Of a stretch of 38,277 nt of DNA, positions 7,813-16,356 are shown in pieces. The DNA is from Clostridiales bacterium (GTDB taxonomy: Bacteria > Bacillota > Clostridia > Lachnospirales > WQUN01): contig JAISZB010000159.1 of assembly GCA_031269465.1 (NCBI GenBank), forward strand, positions 1-38,277, written 5' to 3'. Each line of letters begins with the position of its first letter. Position 1 is the stretch's first letter. The notes under the pieces were generated by a model. It searched no databases. It had not been told where the DNA came from and worked only from the letters and a program-made list of their open reading frames with translations. The position numbers and the translations under genes are program-made.

Positions 7813-8235
7813 ATGACAACTGGCGAAAAAATAAAGAAACGCAGAAAAGAATTAAGCATGTCACAACGGAGATTGGCTGAACTAACGGGAATTGCTGAAA
7901 TCACTATTCGGCAATACGAATGCAACAGATTTTTGCCAAAGATAGAGCAAATAAAAAAAATAGCTCTCGCGTTGGACATTCTGCCTGTACAGTTGAGTGT
8001 GGACTGCATAGGGACATTCAGTTTATTAGATCCCGAAAAAATGTCTAGTGAAGCCAAGGAGGCCTTCGAGAGAGATCAGAATAAAATGGCTGAGTTAATT
8101 GAAAGAAAAACACAGCAAGTTGACAGAGGCTCTGTCACAACGAATATTTTAGATCAGCTGGCTTTGCTTCCAGATAAAGAGCTGCTCTTTGCAGAAGCGA
8201 TGATCAGCCACTTAAGGGAAACAAGGCTTGCTTGA
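7813..8235 (+). CDS. XRE-family helix-turn-helix regulator
   Basis: A 140-residue protein with an N-terminal HTH_3/XRE domain: GEKIKKRRKELSMSQRRLAE (helices 1-2), LTGIAEITIRQYECNRFLPK (recognition helix), then the LALDILPVQLS closing helix. The C-terminal 70 residues are acidic and helical, probably a dimerisation or effector domain I do not recognise. ATG 7813 is chosen because GGGTGA lies at proper spacing; a GTG at 7804 is possible. The neighbours give no clear target, but two promoters with palindromes over the -35 region lie downstream (8438-8471 and 8706-8736), so one may be its operator. Weak hairpin terminator follows. Confidence 0.85.
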   Translation: MTTGEKIKKRRKELSMSQRRLAELTGIAEITIRQYECNRFLPKIEQIKKIALALDILPVQLSVDCIGTFSLLDPEKMSSEAKEAFERDQNKMAELIERKTQQVDRGSVTTNILDQLALLPDKELLFAEAMISHLRETRLA

Positions 8236-8270
8236 AAGCACTGCTTCTTCTTCGAAAGATAAATCCAGCA

Positions 8271-8304
8271 AATTTCGCGAGAATATCCTCGCAAATCTTT
8301 TTAT
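8271..8304 (+). terminator. Weak terminator after the XRE gene
   Basis: GCGAG, loop AATATC, CTCGC, then AAATCTTTTTAT. The stem is only 5 bp, extended by TTT/AAA across a bulged C. Placed 40 bases after the XRE stop. Confidence 0.5.
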
Positions 8305-8437
8305 AGTTCTAATTTAAGGCTATTCTCAGTCGATTTCATCAGCGGGTAAGCGTTCCAGCTATTTAGTAAAATCAATTGTAATTGCAGCATTTATTTTTCT
8401 TCACACCAAAAACCTACATATTGTTTTTATTGTATTA

Positions 8438-8471
8438 TTATATGGTTAATAATAACCATATAAGGTATAAT
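8438..8471 (+). promoter_or_regulatory. Promoter with 26-base operator-like palindrome
   Basis: TTATATGGTTA, ATAA, TAACCATATAA (8438-8463) is a perfect 11-bp inverted repeat. It is followed two bases later by TATAAT (8466-8471), so the palindrome covers where the -35 element would be. This is the layout of a repressor operator. No protein-coding frame of note lies directly downstream. Confidence 0.55.
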
Positions 8472-8541
8472 ATAAAGTAATTTGTGAGGAAAAATAATCT
8501 TCTGCATTGCTAGCAGATGTCAGCCTAATCGTACAAAGTCT

Positions 8542-8577
8542 AATGAAATTCCGAAATATTAAAGGAGGAATTTCATT
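8542..8577 (+). promoter_or_regulatory. Hairpin that encloses a Shine-Dalgarno sequence
   Basis: AATGAAATTCC and GGAATTTCATT form a perfect 11-bp stem around a 14-base A-rich loop containing AAAGGAGG. The ribosome-binding sequence would be partly paired. What follows is only a five-codon frame from TTG, or an ATT-start frame of 17 codons; no real gene is evident. Confidence 0.45.
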
Positions 8578-8707
8578 GGCTTTGCCTCTTTAATGTGTTT
8601 GCCTGGCGCAGGCCTGCATTTAATTGCATGAGTATCAAAGCAAATTTGCGTTCCTACTGAAAACTTCATTCTAAAGCATACCCATTGTCATGGACGATTT
8701 GGGTTTA

Positions 8708-8839
8708 TGATATTAAAATCATACAAGAATTATAATAATAGTGTTGCTTGAGTACAGGAGCTTTGGAGAGAGTCCCGAGCCGGTACCGCAAGTTCTGAGC
8801 AGCATTGGGCGGCAGACATCATCTGCCGCCTATTTTTTT
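8708..8839 (+). ncRNA. Candidate small RNA with own promoter and terminator
   Basis: TATAAT at 8731-8736 with a weak -35 (TGATAT or ATGATA, 8707-8713) overlapped by the inverted repeat TATGAT/ATCATA. Transcription would begin near 8743. About 95 bases later a strong terminator closes it: GGCGGCAGA, CATCA, TCTGCCGCC, then TATTTTTTTA (8808-8839). Between them CTTGAGTAC can pair with GTACCGCAAG around an inner loop with GGAGAGAGTCCC, so the RNA can fold. It contains no reading frame worth noting and I cannot match it to a riboswitch, 6S, SRP or T-box consensus. Confidence 0.5.
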
Positions 8840-9272
8840 AAACCATTGCTTCCGCAGTGAAAGGAGAACAATCTTCAGATTTAGCTTTCATATTTCCGAA
8901 CCGTCGCAATGCCCAGCCTAGTTTGGCTTGATAAGAGTCATTCTTTCATTTCCTTGCACTTGTTTTGGAGTTTGACTTTACATTGAGAGACGCTGCATAA
9001 CCAAGATGTAAATCAGGCAATTTTATATGCAAAGCAGCACAACTCTCGCGGGAATACCCGCTCTCCCCTTACCTGTTAGGATCGCGCGTTAAATTCGTCG
9101 TCAGCAAATCTTGCATAGATTTCTTCAGGCCTTTTCAGCACGGACAAAACTTCCTTTCTTTGGCTGGATTTCAGCGGGCGCTGCCAGAAGACAAGGCCAA
9201 ATGCCACCAGTTGGAGATGTTGCTGTCGGCAGGAAATTTCAAAGAAATTCGCATCCCAGTATGAGTATGATT

Positions 9273-9294
9273 TATGCCGATTTGCAGTCAAATA
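9273..9294 (+). repeat. Solitary terminus of the palindromic repeat
   Basis: TATGCCGATTTGCAGTCAAA matches the alpha-type end (TATACCGATTTGCAGTCAAA) with one or two changes. No partner end was found nearby, so this is a decayed copy or a solo end. Confidence 0.5.
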
Positions 9295-9823
9295 TATTTA
9301 TTTTTCTGAGCAGGTTGTTTGGTTTCCACAAGACACAAAGCCTGCACTGCGCCAATCGACCTTGCTCTCCAAAATGCATCTCGGGCTTGCGGCCACTTGG
9401 ATTTCAATTATGAATCAGTTGATTGTAAATGCATATTTCATCATACTAGCTGGAGAGTTAAAAGTTCTCAGTTGATCCTCCAAAAGCCCTCCACCGTCAC
9501 GGTATGTTGCTTTGATTTGGATGTTGCACTCTTTCATGGATCTTAGCTTGCTGCGCGTTTGGATTTCTTAAAGCAAAGAAGGCGGCGGCCACTTTTGTGA
9601 GCGCCAGACGATGATGTGCTGTTTTGCATATGAATAACAGCATGCTCTTAGTTTTTCCAGAACCGCTTCAGTGTCGATATATAAACAGCTAGTGTGGAGA
9701 TTGATTATCCATTTTCAAGCAGTTTAGTTGCATTTCACCTGCCAGCCTAGCCATTTTGCGCTTTATGCCGCTTTGTTTAAACGCCAGTTTGTTGCATCTA
9801 TAAACACGCGTTTTTAAGATTTG

Positions 9824-9911
9824 TATAATTTAGACCCTAAAAGGTATGATATAATAATTCGGATGATGCGAAGCCAGATGCATCGAATCTTCTCGATGCA
9901 CTGGGCATCAT
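9824..9911 (+). promoter_or_regulatory. Promoter region and 49-base leader hairpin of the MATE gene
   Basis: Two -10 like elements, TATAAT at 9824-9829 and 9850-9855. Right after the second lies a composite hairpin: ATGATGC (9863-9869) pairs GCATCAT (9905-9911), then CCAG with CTGG, and TGCATCGA with TCGATGCA around loop ATCTTC, leaving a GAAG bulge. It would form at the 5' end of the mRNA, about 115 bases before the start codon. No T-run follows, so it is a leader structure, not a terminator. Confidence 0.5.
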
Positions 9912-10026
9912 TCATCGTTTTCAAGGCTCTCCATTATGGAGTTCGGTTCAGAACATCAGTGCTTTAAATTGCTCAGAGTCATATTACTTGCAAAGGAGTG
10001 CTCGCCTGCAGGCTTGCGAAAAAGGC

Positions 10027-11382
10027 ATGCGTTTATTAACTCGCGAAAGATATTTTTATGTAACTTTGCTGTCACTTGCCGTGCCTATGATTCTTCAGAG
10101 CATGATCTCAGTAGGCGTAGGAGTGGCGGACAACATAATGGTAGGCTCTTTGGGCGAGCTGGCAATCTCTGGCGTGGCTATGGCAAATCAAGTCCAGAAT
10201 ATAATGCAGATGCTCGTTACAGGAGTAAGCGCCGCCATAGTTCTCCTTGCTTCTCAGTACTGGGGCAGGGGCGATGCCGTCATGGCAAAGAAAGTCGTCT
10301 CCATAGGCCTTCGAATATGCCTGTCCATAGGCCTTGCGGTCAGCGTTTTCGTGTTTGCGGCCCCTCAGCTCGCGCTTAGAGCGTTTACAAACAATTGGGA
10401 TGTCATAGCTGAGGGAGTCAAGTACCTGCGCATAATGGCCATCTCCTACGTTTTCTTTTGCCTGGCGAACATCTTGATAGCTTCCATGCGCTGCGTAGAA
10501 ACTGTTCGGATCTCGCTTGTCATAGCGCTCTCGACGCTTCTGATTGACGTCGGACTAAACTATATTCTTATTTTCGGACATTTCGGCTTCCCTTCGCTTG
10601 GCCTGCAAGGCGCCGCGCTTGCAACGCTAATCTCTAGGATTGTCGAAGCCTGCATAATAGTTTTGTATGTAAGGCTCAAAGACGAAAAGCTTAGGATACG
10701 GATTCGAGACTTGACAGCGAAATTGGACGGAGATCTTCTTTCGGACTTTCTACGATATGGAATGCCTGTAATGATAGGAGATCTGCTTTGGGGGATAGGA
10801 GGCGTAGCGCAAGCAAGCGTTATAGGGAGGTTAGGCTCTTCCGCAATAGCCGCTTGCAGCATCACCCTGACTCTATTTAGCTTTGTCACTGTATTCGTAT
10901 ACAGTTTGGGCGGAGCATCCGGCGTAGTCATCGGAAAGACGGTTGGCGCGAATGAGTTTGAAAAAGCCAAGGAATACACGCGGACTCTTCAACTGATATT
11001 TATTTGCACCGGAATCTTCGGAAGCACGTGCCTCTTCTTTCTAAGGGATTTTTTCATCTCTCTTTACCAAATACCGGCTGAAACCACGCAGCTGGCTCGG
11101 TCTTTCATTGGCGTTCTTTGCGTGACCATCCTTGGCACAAGCTACCATGCGCCTTGCTTTACAGGCATCATACGAGCCGGAGGAGATACTAGGTTCGTTT
11201 TGAAAATAGATCTATTCTTTGTCTGGGCGGTTGTGATGCCTCTATCCTGCCTTGCGGCATTCATCCTTCGCTTGCCTCCCGCCGCAGTGTTCTTTTGCCT
11301 TAAGTGCGATCAGCTGATGAAGCCTCCAATAGCATTTTGGAAAACCAATAGCTTCAGCTGGATGAAAAATCTTACAAGGTGA
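10027..11382 (+). CDS. MATE-family efflux transporter
   Basis: A complete protein of about 450 residues with 12 predicted membrane segments in two homologous halves. Typical marks are LAVPMILQSMISVGVGVADN (TM1), a GLGLQGAAL-like IFGHFGFPSLGLQGAALATL motif in the first half, and GIIRAGGDTRFVLKIDLFFV with LKCDQLMKP near the C terminus, as in the NorM/MepA-like Na+ or H+ coupled multidrug exporters of Clostridia. ATG 10027 is taken as start (weak AAAAAGG upstream); the frame opens earlier, with a TTG at 9988 and AAAGGAG at 9991. It exports cationic drugs or metabolites; the substrate cannot be inferred. It is a single-gene unit with a structured leader. Confidence 0.88.
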   Translation: MRLLTRERYFYVTLLSLAVPMILQSMISVGVGVADNIMVGSLGELAISGVAMANQVQNIMQMLVTGVSAAIVLLASQYWGRGDAVMAKKVVSIGLRICLSIGLAVSVFVFAAPQLALRAFTNNWDVIAEGVKYLRIMAISYVFFCLANILIASMRCVETVRISLVIALSTLLIDVGLNYILIFGHFGFPSLGLQGAALATLISRIVEACIIVLYVRLKDEKLRIRIRDLTAKLDGDLLSDFLRYGMPVMIGDLLWGIGGVAQASVIGRLGSSAIAACSITLTLFSFVTVFVYSLGGASGVVIGKTVGANEFEKAKEYTRTLQLIFICTGIFGSTCLFFLRDFFISLYQIPAETTQLARSFIGVLCVTILGTSYHAPCFTGIIRAGGDTRFVLKIDLFFVWAVVMPLSCLAAFILRLPPAAVFFCLKCDQLMKPPIAFWKTNSFSWMKNLTR

Positions 11383-11799
11383 GGAAATACTTTATGTTAA
11401 AAATCGAGCGGGACGGCGCAGCTAACCACGGCCTTTCACGCAGTCGCGCTTAAGAAGGTTTTTAGTTTAAATGCCTGTTGCACAAGAACCCCATTAAATA
11501 CCTTTGCTGAGCAACTGATTCTTTTATCAGCAACAGCATAACGCCGGAAAGCTGGGGATGAGGGCGGCGTTTGAAAGGGCTGATCTCCTTCTCCCTCTCC
11601 GCGATCGAGGCGTCCAGCGACGCGGCCTTCCCCTCCCTCTCCGCGATCGCGGCGCCGAGCGACGCGGCATGGGAGCCTGAAGAGTTCGGAGAATACTACA
11701 GCATGCCGCTTTCGCTTTGGGCCGCGGCCGCGGACTCCTCCGGCGGCGATTCATCCTACAGCGTTTCCGGAATTCACGGGTTCAACCTGCTCTTTGATT
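11383..11799. other. Gene-poor interval with a GC-rich coding-like patch
   Basis: Between the MATE stop and repeat copy B there is no complete gene. From 11571 a plus-strand frame (TTG start, no ribosome site) reads a Ser/Ala/Glu-rich sequence including SLSAIEASSDAAFP and SLSAIAAPSDAAWE, then runs on into repeat B. It may be the relic of a low-complexity secreted protein. Confidence 0.35.
11591..11668 (+). repeat. Two in-phase tandem units of 42 bases
   Basis: The 36 bases at 11591-11626 recur at 11633-11668 with three substitutions, spaced exactly 42 bases, that is 14 codons. In the plus frame each unit encodes a SLSAI-x-A-x-SDAA peptide. The patch is far richer in GC than its surroundings. 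Confidence 0.65.
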
Positions 11800-11938
11800 A
11801 TATCCTGATATGCAGTCAAATGCACCTAAATTGGAGCTTGAGCATCTACTGTCAAGTAGGAAACGCCGATATCTGCATTTCGCACTAGCTGTATAATCAA
11901 GCCCCAAAAAAGGCAGTTTTCTATGAAAATCAGTATAC
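11800..11938 (-). repeat. Palindromic repeat copy B, long form
   Basis: Alpha-type end TATCCTGATATGCAGTCAAATG at the left, beta-type end CTATGAAAATCAGTATA at the right, subterminal TTGGAGCTTGA and TCAAGCCCCAA arms, and a decayed centre (AACGCCGATATCTGCATTTCGCAC). About 139 bp. It is inverted relative to copies C and I. Confidence 0.8.
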
Positions 11939-12029
11939 CAAGCGAATTTGGGCGTTGCCTTGCTGGCCATGTTAGGTTGCCGTCAACTTTACGAGAAATC
12001 ATCGCCCCCATTGACAAATCTTACTGCGA

Positions 12030-12070
12030 GAAAATGGCGCAGGCGCCGCAATTGCAGGGCCTGCGCCATT
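12030..12070 (-). terminator. glmU terminator
   Basis: AATGGCGCAGGC and GCCTGCGCCATT form a perfect 12-bp stem around a 14-base centre. On the minus strand it is followed by TTTT. It lies 30 bases after the glmU stop. Confidence 0.65.
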
Positions 12071-12100
12071 TAGATTTATAGGGCCGCGTTGTAGCGGCTG

Positions 12101-13447
12101 TCACTCGCTCTTATTCCAGCCTTCCTTGTTGATCTGCCGGGCTCTGGCTATTGCAAGGGCGTTTTCTGGAACTGGCATTGTAATGGTGGAGCCCGCCGCC
12201 GTGTATGCACCCTCTTCAAGCGTTACAGGAGCCACAAGATTGGAATTGCATCCGATGAAGACGTTGTCCTTTATAACTGTGCGGTGCTTCTTTTTGCCGT
12301 CATAGTTGACTGTTACAGTGCCGCAACCGAAGTTTACGTTTTCTCCTACATCAGAATCTCCGATGTAAGTCAAATGCGAAGCTTTCGTATTGTCTCCGAT
12401 AGTGGAGTTTTTGACCTCAACGAAGTCCCCTACTTTGCAGTTGCGCCCAATTTTCGAGTGCGGGCGTATATAGGCGAACGGGCCGATTTTAGCGCCGCTT
12501 CCAATGAAAGAGTCCATGATGACGCTATTGCTAGCTTCCGCCTCATCTTCCAAAACGGAATCCGCTATCCTCGTGTCAGGCCCGATGACGCAACCCGCGC
12601 CTATGACTGTCTTGCCTTCAAGAATCACTCCAGGATACAAAAGCGTATCGACGCCGATTGAGACCTCATGTCCGATCCAAACTGACAATGGGTCTATCAT
12701 GGTTACGCCTGAGAGCATGAACTCCTCGTTCCTGCGCCTCTTCAGGGCTTCCGTGGCTTGCGCCAGCTGAACTCTGGTATTTACCCCCATAAACTGCTCA
12801 GGATCCCCAGAGCAGTATACTCCGGCTTTAAGGCCGTTGGATAGTATTATTTCTGTTGCGTCAGTCAGATAATACTCTTTTGCGGCGTTTTGGCTTTTTA
12901 TTAGGGGAAGCGCATCAATTAACGCACGACCGCTGAAAATGTATATTCCGGTGTTTATTTCCTTTATCTCCATCTGATCTGGGAGAAGATCCTTTTGCTC
13001 GATTATCTTTGCGAACCTGCCCTTTTTGTATATGATTCGACCGTACCCGAAAGCATTGTCTACTATTGTAGAAAGCACAGTTACAGCATTGCCGTCCTTC
13101 TGATGCTGCTCAGCGAGCCTGGCAATCGCCTGGAATGTAACTAGAGGGGTGTCGCCGTATATAACAAGCACAGTGTCATCCGCGGAAATATGCTCGATTG
13201 CCATCATGACTGCATGCCCGGTTCCTAAAAGCTCTTTCTGCTCAGCGAATACCACTGGTTCTTTTATCGAGTCCCTAAGCATCTGCCCTTCATGTCCGGT
13301 AACAACGATCGTTTTTTCAACTCCCGCGTTTTTCACGGTGCTTATTACAGTATCCACCATAGATTGACCCAAGACTTTGTGCAGGCATTTGGGTAGATGG
13401 GACTTCATCCTGGTTCCCGCGCCGCCCGCAAGTATGATAGCTTTCAT
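12101..13447 (-). CDS. glmU: Bifunctional GlmU: GlcNAc-1-P uridyltransferase / GlcN-1-P acetyltransferase
   Basis: A 448-residue cytoplasmic enzyme for the last two steps to UDP-N-acetylglucosamine, the precursor of peptidoglycan and other envelope polymers. The N-terminal pyrophosphorylase domain shows AIILAGGAGTRMKSHLPKCL (nucleotide-binding loop), the QKELLGTGHAV motif, VIYGDTPLV and GYGRIIY. The C-terminal half is a left-handed beta-helix of hexapeptide repeats (VGENVNFGCGTVTVNYDGKK, NVFIGCNSNLVAPVTLEEGA), including the catalytic His in AYIRPHSKIG. Length is normal. ATG 13447 is chosen: GGGGG lies nine bases upstream, while ATG 13456 is too close to it. It is followed by its own terminator. 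prs, its common neighbour, is absent; instead a double-GNAT gene lies upstream on the same strand. Confidence 0.96.
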   Translation of the reverse strand: MKAIILAGGAGTRMKSHLPKCLHKVLGQSMVDTVISTVKNAGVEKTIVVTGHEGQMLRDSIKEPVVFAEQKELLGTGHAVMMAIEHISADDTVLVIYGDTPLVTFQAIARLAEQHQKDGNAVTVLSTIVDNAFGYGRIIYKKGRFAKIIEQKDLLPDQMEIKEINTGIYIFSGRALIDALPLIKSQNAAKEYYLTDATEIILSNGLKAGVYCSGDPEQFMGVNTRVQLAQATEALKRRRNEEFMLSGVTMIDPLSVWIGHEVSIGVDTLLYPGVILEGKTVIGAGCVIGPDTRIADSVLEDEAEASNSVIMDSFIGSGAKIGPFAYIRPHSKIGRNCKVGDFVEVKNSTIGDNTKASHLTYIGDSDVGENVNFGCGTVTVNYDGKKKHRTVIKDNVFIGCNSNLVAPVTLEEGAYTAAGSTITMPVPENALAIARARQINKEGWNKSE

Positions 13448-13532
13448 CTTGATCATCCCCCATCACTTATTCCTTGCATGATAATCACCCTTTATCTGAT
13501 TTTTCATTATATTCGAGCTGAGTCTTATATGC

Positions 13533-14516
13533 TTATATGTTCATGCAGTACCTGCGTTTGTAGCGATCTCCCTGCTTGTACTGATCACTGTCCTTTGAGA
13601 GCTTTATCAGCTCCAAATACTTAGCTCCGATGAGCTCGCAGGTTCTAAATGACGCAATGTTATTCGGATTGCACGTTATCGTGAGCCTTTTCATCCTGTG
13701 GATCCTAGCCAGCGGAACGAGCATGGACGCCGCCTTCGATGCGTATCGGAATCCCCTGTACTTGCTTTCAATCCTGTAGCCGATGTTGCCGCTTGCATAA
13801 ATTTCTTCGTCGAAGCCTATGCGCAGGTCGATGTATCCGATGACAAGGCCTGTAGAGGAAAGCCTGATTGCAAATTTATAGGTCGGACAATATTTCTTCT
13901 CCTCTGGAAGCGCCTGAGTGAGCTTCAAGCTAAGCTCCCTGCCTTTTATATCGTCCATCCTGAATCGGAAGTCTTCGTCTCTCCATCTTGCGATCGCAAG
14001 CTTCGTGTCCAGGATGAAGCGCCTGCCAGTTGGAAGAAAATATGCGGAATCAGGAGAATCCATTAAAATGCCGCCGTTTTTCTTGGCAATCTTGGCAGTT
14101 GCGATGTCGTCAGCGCCGCATGTGACTAGGGCGTATTTGATTCCCCTGTCGGCGGCGGCTTTGAGCATCATGGACATAAGCTTCGCTCCCCAGCCGCTGC
14201 GCCTGGAAGACGGCCTGATTGCGTATACTATATGGCCTCCGTTAATCTCCAGCTTACTGTTGAGGCAATGCCTCAAGCCGCCAATCCCGATGATTCGGCT
14301 GCCGCCGACCAGCCAGAAGACAGATGACGGAACCTCGCCTTCCGGAACGCGCGAAGAGTCCTCAAGATTGTTGAAGAGCCTTAGCGCCGAGATGGCGTTT
14401 TTGTACGGCGCGTTTATCAGAATGTCGTCTTCCAGGCAATTGTTTATCTGAAGCTCGTGCACGAATCTCAGGTAATCCTGCCAATACTCAACACACGGTT
14501 TGATAAGCTTAACCAT
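13533..14516 (-). CDS. Tandem double GNAT acetyltransferase-like protein
   Basis: A 327-residue protein made of two GNAT folds. The first (about 1-165) has GGHIVYAIRPSSRRSGWGAK then LMSMMLKAAADRGIKYAL, where R-R-S-G-W-G-A is the acetyl-CoA loop. The second (about 170-327) starts with TKLAIARWRDEDF and carries GNIGYRIESKYRGFRYASKA then CNPNNIASFRTCELIGAKYL, close to RimJ/RimL-type N-terminal and antibiotic acetyltransferases. The substrate is unknown. ATG 14516 has GGAAGG upstream (from CCTTCC at 14526). It is 85 bases from glmU on the same strand and may be co-transcribed with it. Confidence 0.85.
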   Translation of the reverse strand: MVKLIKPCVEYWQDYLRFVHELQINNCLEDDILINAPYKNAISALRLFNNLEDSSRVPEGEVPSSVFWLVGGSRIIGIGGLRHCLNSKLEINGGHIVYAIRPSSRRSGWGAKLMSMMLKAAADRGIKYALVTCGADDIATAKIAKKNGGILMDSPDSAYFLPTGRRFILDTKLAIARWRDEDFRFRMDDIKGRELSLKLTQALPEEKKYCPTYKFAIRLSSTGLVIGYIDLRIGFDEEIYASGNIGYRIESKYRGFRYASKAASMLVPLARIHRMKRLTITCNPNNIASFRTCELIGAKYLELIKLSKDSDQYKQGDRYKRRYCMNI

Positions 14517-14626
14517 TGCAATACCTTCCTTGGCGCGGCTTTTTGAGCCTGGTTTCAGTCGGGAATCCTAGAAGAGGAGGCGAAGCCGCTTTCTGGAAAA
14601 GATAATGATGGCGGGATTTCTGATTC

Positions 14627-16306
14627 TCAGTGCCCGGTACGCTTAGCAGTCTCTTCGTTCTCTCTCTTTATCTGAGCCCTTTTTATTTTCCCGCCCAATG
14701 TTTTTGGAAGCTCCTTGACGAACTCCACTTTTCTAGGATATTTATAGGGCGCCGTAGTCTTTTTAACATGCTCTTGAATCTCCTTGGCGATCTCATCTGA
14801 CGGCTCGTATCCATTCGCAAGCACTATGGTGGCTTTGACCACCTGGCCTCTTATCTCATCAGGAAACGCCGTTATCGCGCACTCCAAAACAGCCGGATGC
14901 TCCAGCACGGCGCTTTCCACCTCAAATGGGCCTATGCGGTAGCCTGAACACTTAATGACATCATCAGTTCTGCCTACAAACCAATAGTGTCCGTTAATGT
15001 CTCGCCAAGCCATGTCGCCGGTTCGATAGATGCCGTTTTCAAAGCATTTGACGCTCACTTCCCCATTTTCGAAGTATCCTTTGAACAAGCCTGTAGGAAA
15101 GGGCTTGTCGACGCCCTTAACTACTATTTCCCCTTCTTCGCCTACAGGACAGGAGTTTGAGTCTTCATCCAGCAGGTCTATGTCATAGAGGGGAGACGGC
15201 TTTCCAGTCGATCCCGGAAGGGGATCGAACCATTCGTAATTCGCCAGGAAGACGCTGCTTTCGGATTGCCCGAAGCCTTCGTGGAGCTTGATTCCCGTAG
15301 CTTTCAGGAATTGATTGAATACTTCGGGATTCAAAGGTTCTCCGGCGATGCCGGCGTGCTTTACGCTGGACAAGTCGTACTTCGTCAAATCTTCTTTTAT
15401 GAAATAGCGGAACATTGTAGGAGGAGCGCAGAAAGTGGTGACTTTGTACTTCTCCACGACCTTGAGCAGCTTGTCTGGGATGAACTTATCCATGTCATAG
15501 CCCATAATCGCAGTTCCCGCTATCCACTGCCCGTATATGCATCCCCAGCCGAACTTAGCCCAGCCAGAATCGGAAACGGTCAAGTGAAGGCCATTGTTTT
15601 GAACTCGCTGCCAGTATTTAGCCGTAGTGATGTGGCCAAGAGGGTAAGTTTGATCATGCACAGCCATTTTGGGCATTCCTGTCGTTCCTGATGTAAAGTA
15701 CATGAGCATCAAATCAGTCGCCTTTACCTCTTGAACCCCCGTCCTTCTTTCAAAGAGGCTGGAATGGGATTTGATCTCTTCGTTGAAGTTGAACCACCCC
15801 GGCCTGTCGCTGCCTATGAGGCCCTTTGCGACCTTCGAAGGAGATTCAGAAACGGCCTTTTCTATCTGTTCAATTGTATATTCTTCGTTAACTGCAATTA
15901 TCATCTTTATATCAGCAGCGCTAATCCTATACGCTATATCCTTTGATGTAAGCTGCACGGAGCCCGGTATCAGAACAGCCCCAATTTTATGCAAGGCTGT
16001 TGCTGTCTGCCAGTATTCATACCTTCTTTTCAGGATGAGGAGGACTTTATCCCCCTTGCCTATTCCTTTGGAAGCGAGCATGTTGGCGATTTTGCCGCTT
16101 TCTCTGGATATGTCCGAAAATTTGAGCCTTTTCTCCTCGCCGGAGTCGTTGCACCACACAAGGGCCATCTTTTCGGGCTCCTCTTCGCCCCAGGCATCCA
16201 CCACATCAAAGCCAAAATTGAAATTTTCAGGTATCTTCAGCTTGTAATTTTCCTTGAAATCTTGATAGCTCTTAAACTCAGTTCTTTCCAAAAAACGTTC
16301 CAGCAT
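14627..16306 (-). CDS. AMP-forming acyl-CoA synthetase (acetyl/medium-chain type)
   Basis: A 559-residue ligase that activates a carboxylic acid via acyl-adenylate to acyl-CoA. It shows the P-loop motif LMYFTSGTTGMPKMAVHDQT at about residue 202, the adenylate motif GFGQSESSVFLANYEWF, YRTGDMAWRD with the ribose-binding Asp, the hinge GRTDDVIKCSGYRIGPFEVE, and the C-terminal PKTLGGKIKRAQIK whose Lys catalyses adenylation. The layout (EKMALVWCND start, HYWFVGRTDD) is closest to the medium-chain/acetyl-CoA-synthetase-like enzymes common in Clostridia rather than to canonical Acs. It lies 50 bases behind an XRE-cupin regulator gene, so the two form an operon; the regulator may sense the acid or its CoA ester. 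Confidence 0.92.
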   Translation of the reverse strand: MLERFLERTEFKSYQDFKENYKLKIPENFNFGFDVVDAWGEEEPEKMALVWCNDSGEEKRLKFSDISRESGKIANMLASKGIGKGDKVLLILKRRYEYWQTATALHKIGAVLIPGSVQLTSKDIAYRISAADIKMIIAVNEEYTIEQIEKAVSESPSKVAKGLIGSDRPGWFNFNEEIKSHSSLFERRTGVQEVKATDLMLMYFTSGTTGMPKMAVHDQTYPLGHITTAKYWQRVQNNGLHLTVSDSGWAKFGWGCIYGQWIAGTAIMGYDMDKFIPDKLLKVVEKYKVTTFCAPPTMFRYFIKEDLTKYDLSSVKHAGIAGEPLNPEVFNQFLKATGIKLHEGFGQSESSVFLANYEWFDPLPGSTGKPSPLYDIDLLDEDSNSCPVGEEGEIVVKGVDKPFPTGLFKGYFENGEVSVKCFENGIYRTGDMAWRDINGHYWFVGRTDDVIKCSGYRIGPFEVESAVLEHPAVLECAITAFPDEIRGQVVKATIVLANGYEPSDEIAKEIQEHVKKTTAPYKYPRKVEFVKELPKTLGGKIKRAQIKRENEETAKRTGH

Positions 16307-16356
16307 TTTACGGCTCCTTCAATTGGAAGTTATATTTTCAACTTGGAAGGCTGTTC

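Larger units (their letters stand above)
8840..10026. other. Long interval without a recognisable gene
   Basis: About 1.2 kb. Frames at 9076-9291 (minus), 9111-9413 and 9319-9546 (plus) are open but have no ribosome site and no family features. A lone repeat terminus (TATGCCGATTTGCAGTCAAA) lies at 9273-9294. GC content drifts as in decayed DNA. The last 200 bases carry the MATE promoter and leader hairpin. Confidence 0.5.

Noticed and set aside
9076-9546. Three overlapping open frames in the 9-kb interval
   Set aside because: No ribosome sites, no family motifs, and one starts inside a repeat terminus.
9694-9720. GGAGATTGATTATCCATT resembling the repeat arm
   Set aside because: No matching second arm or termini nearby.
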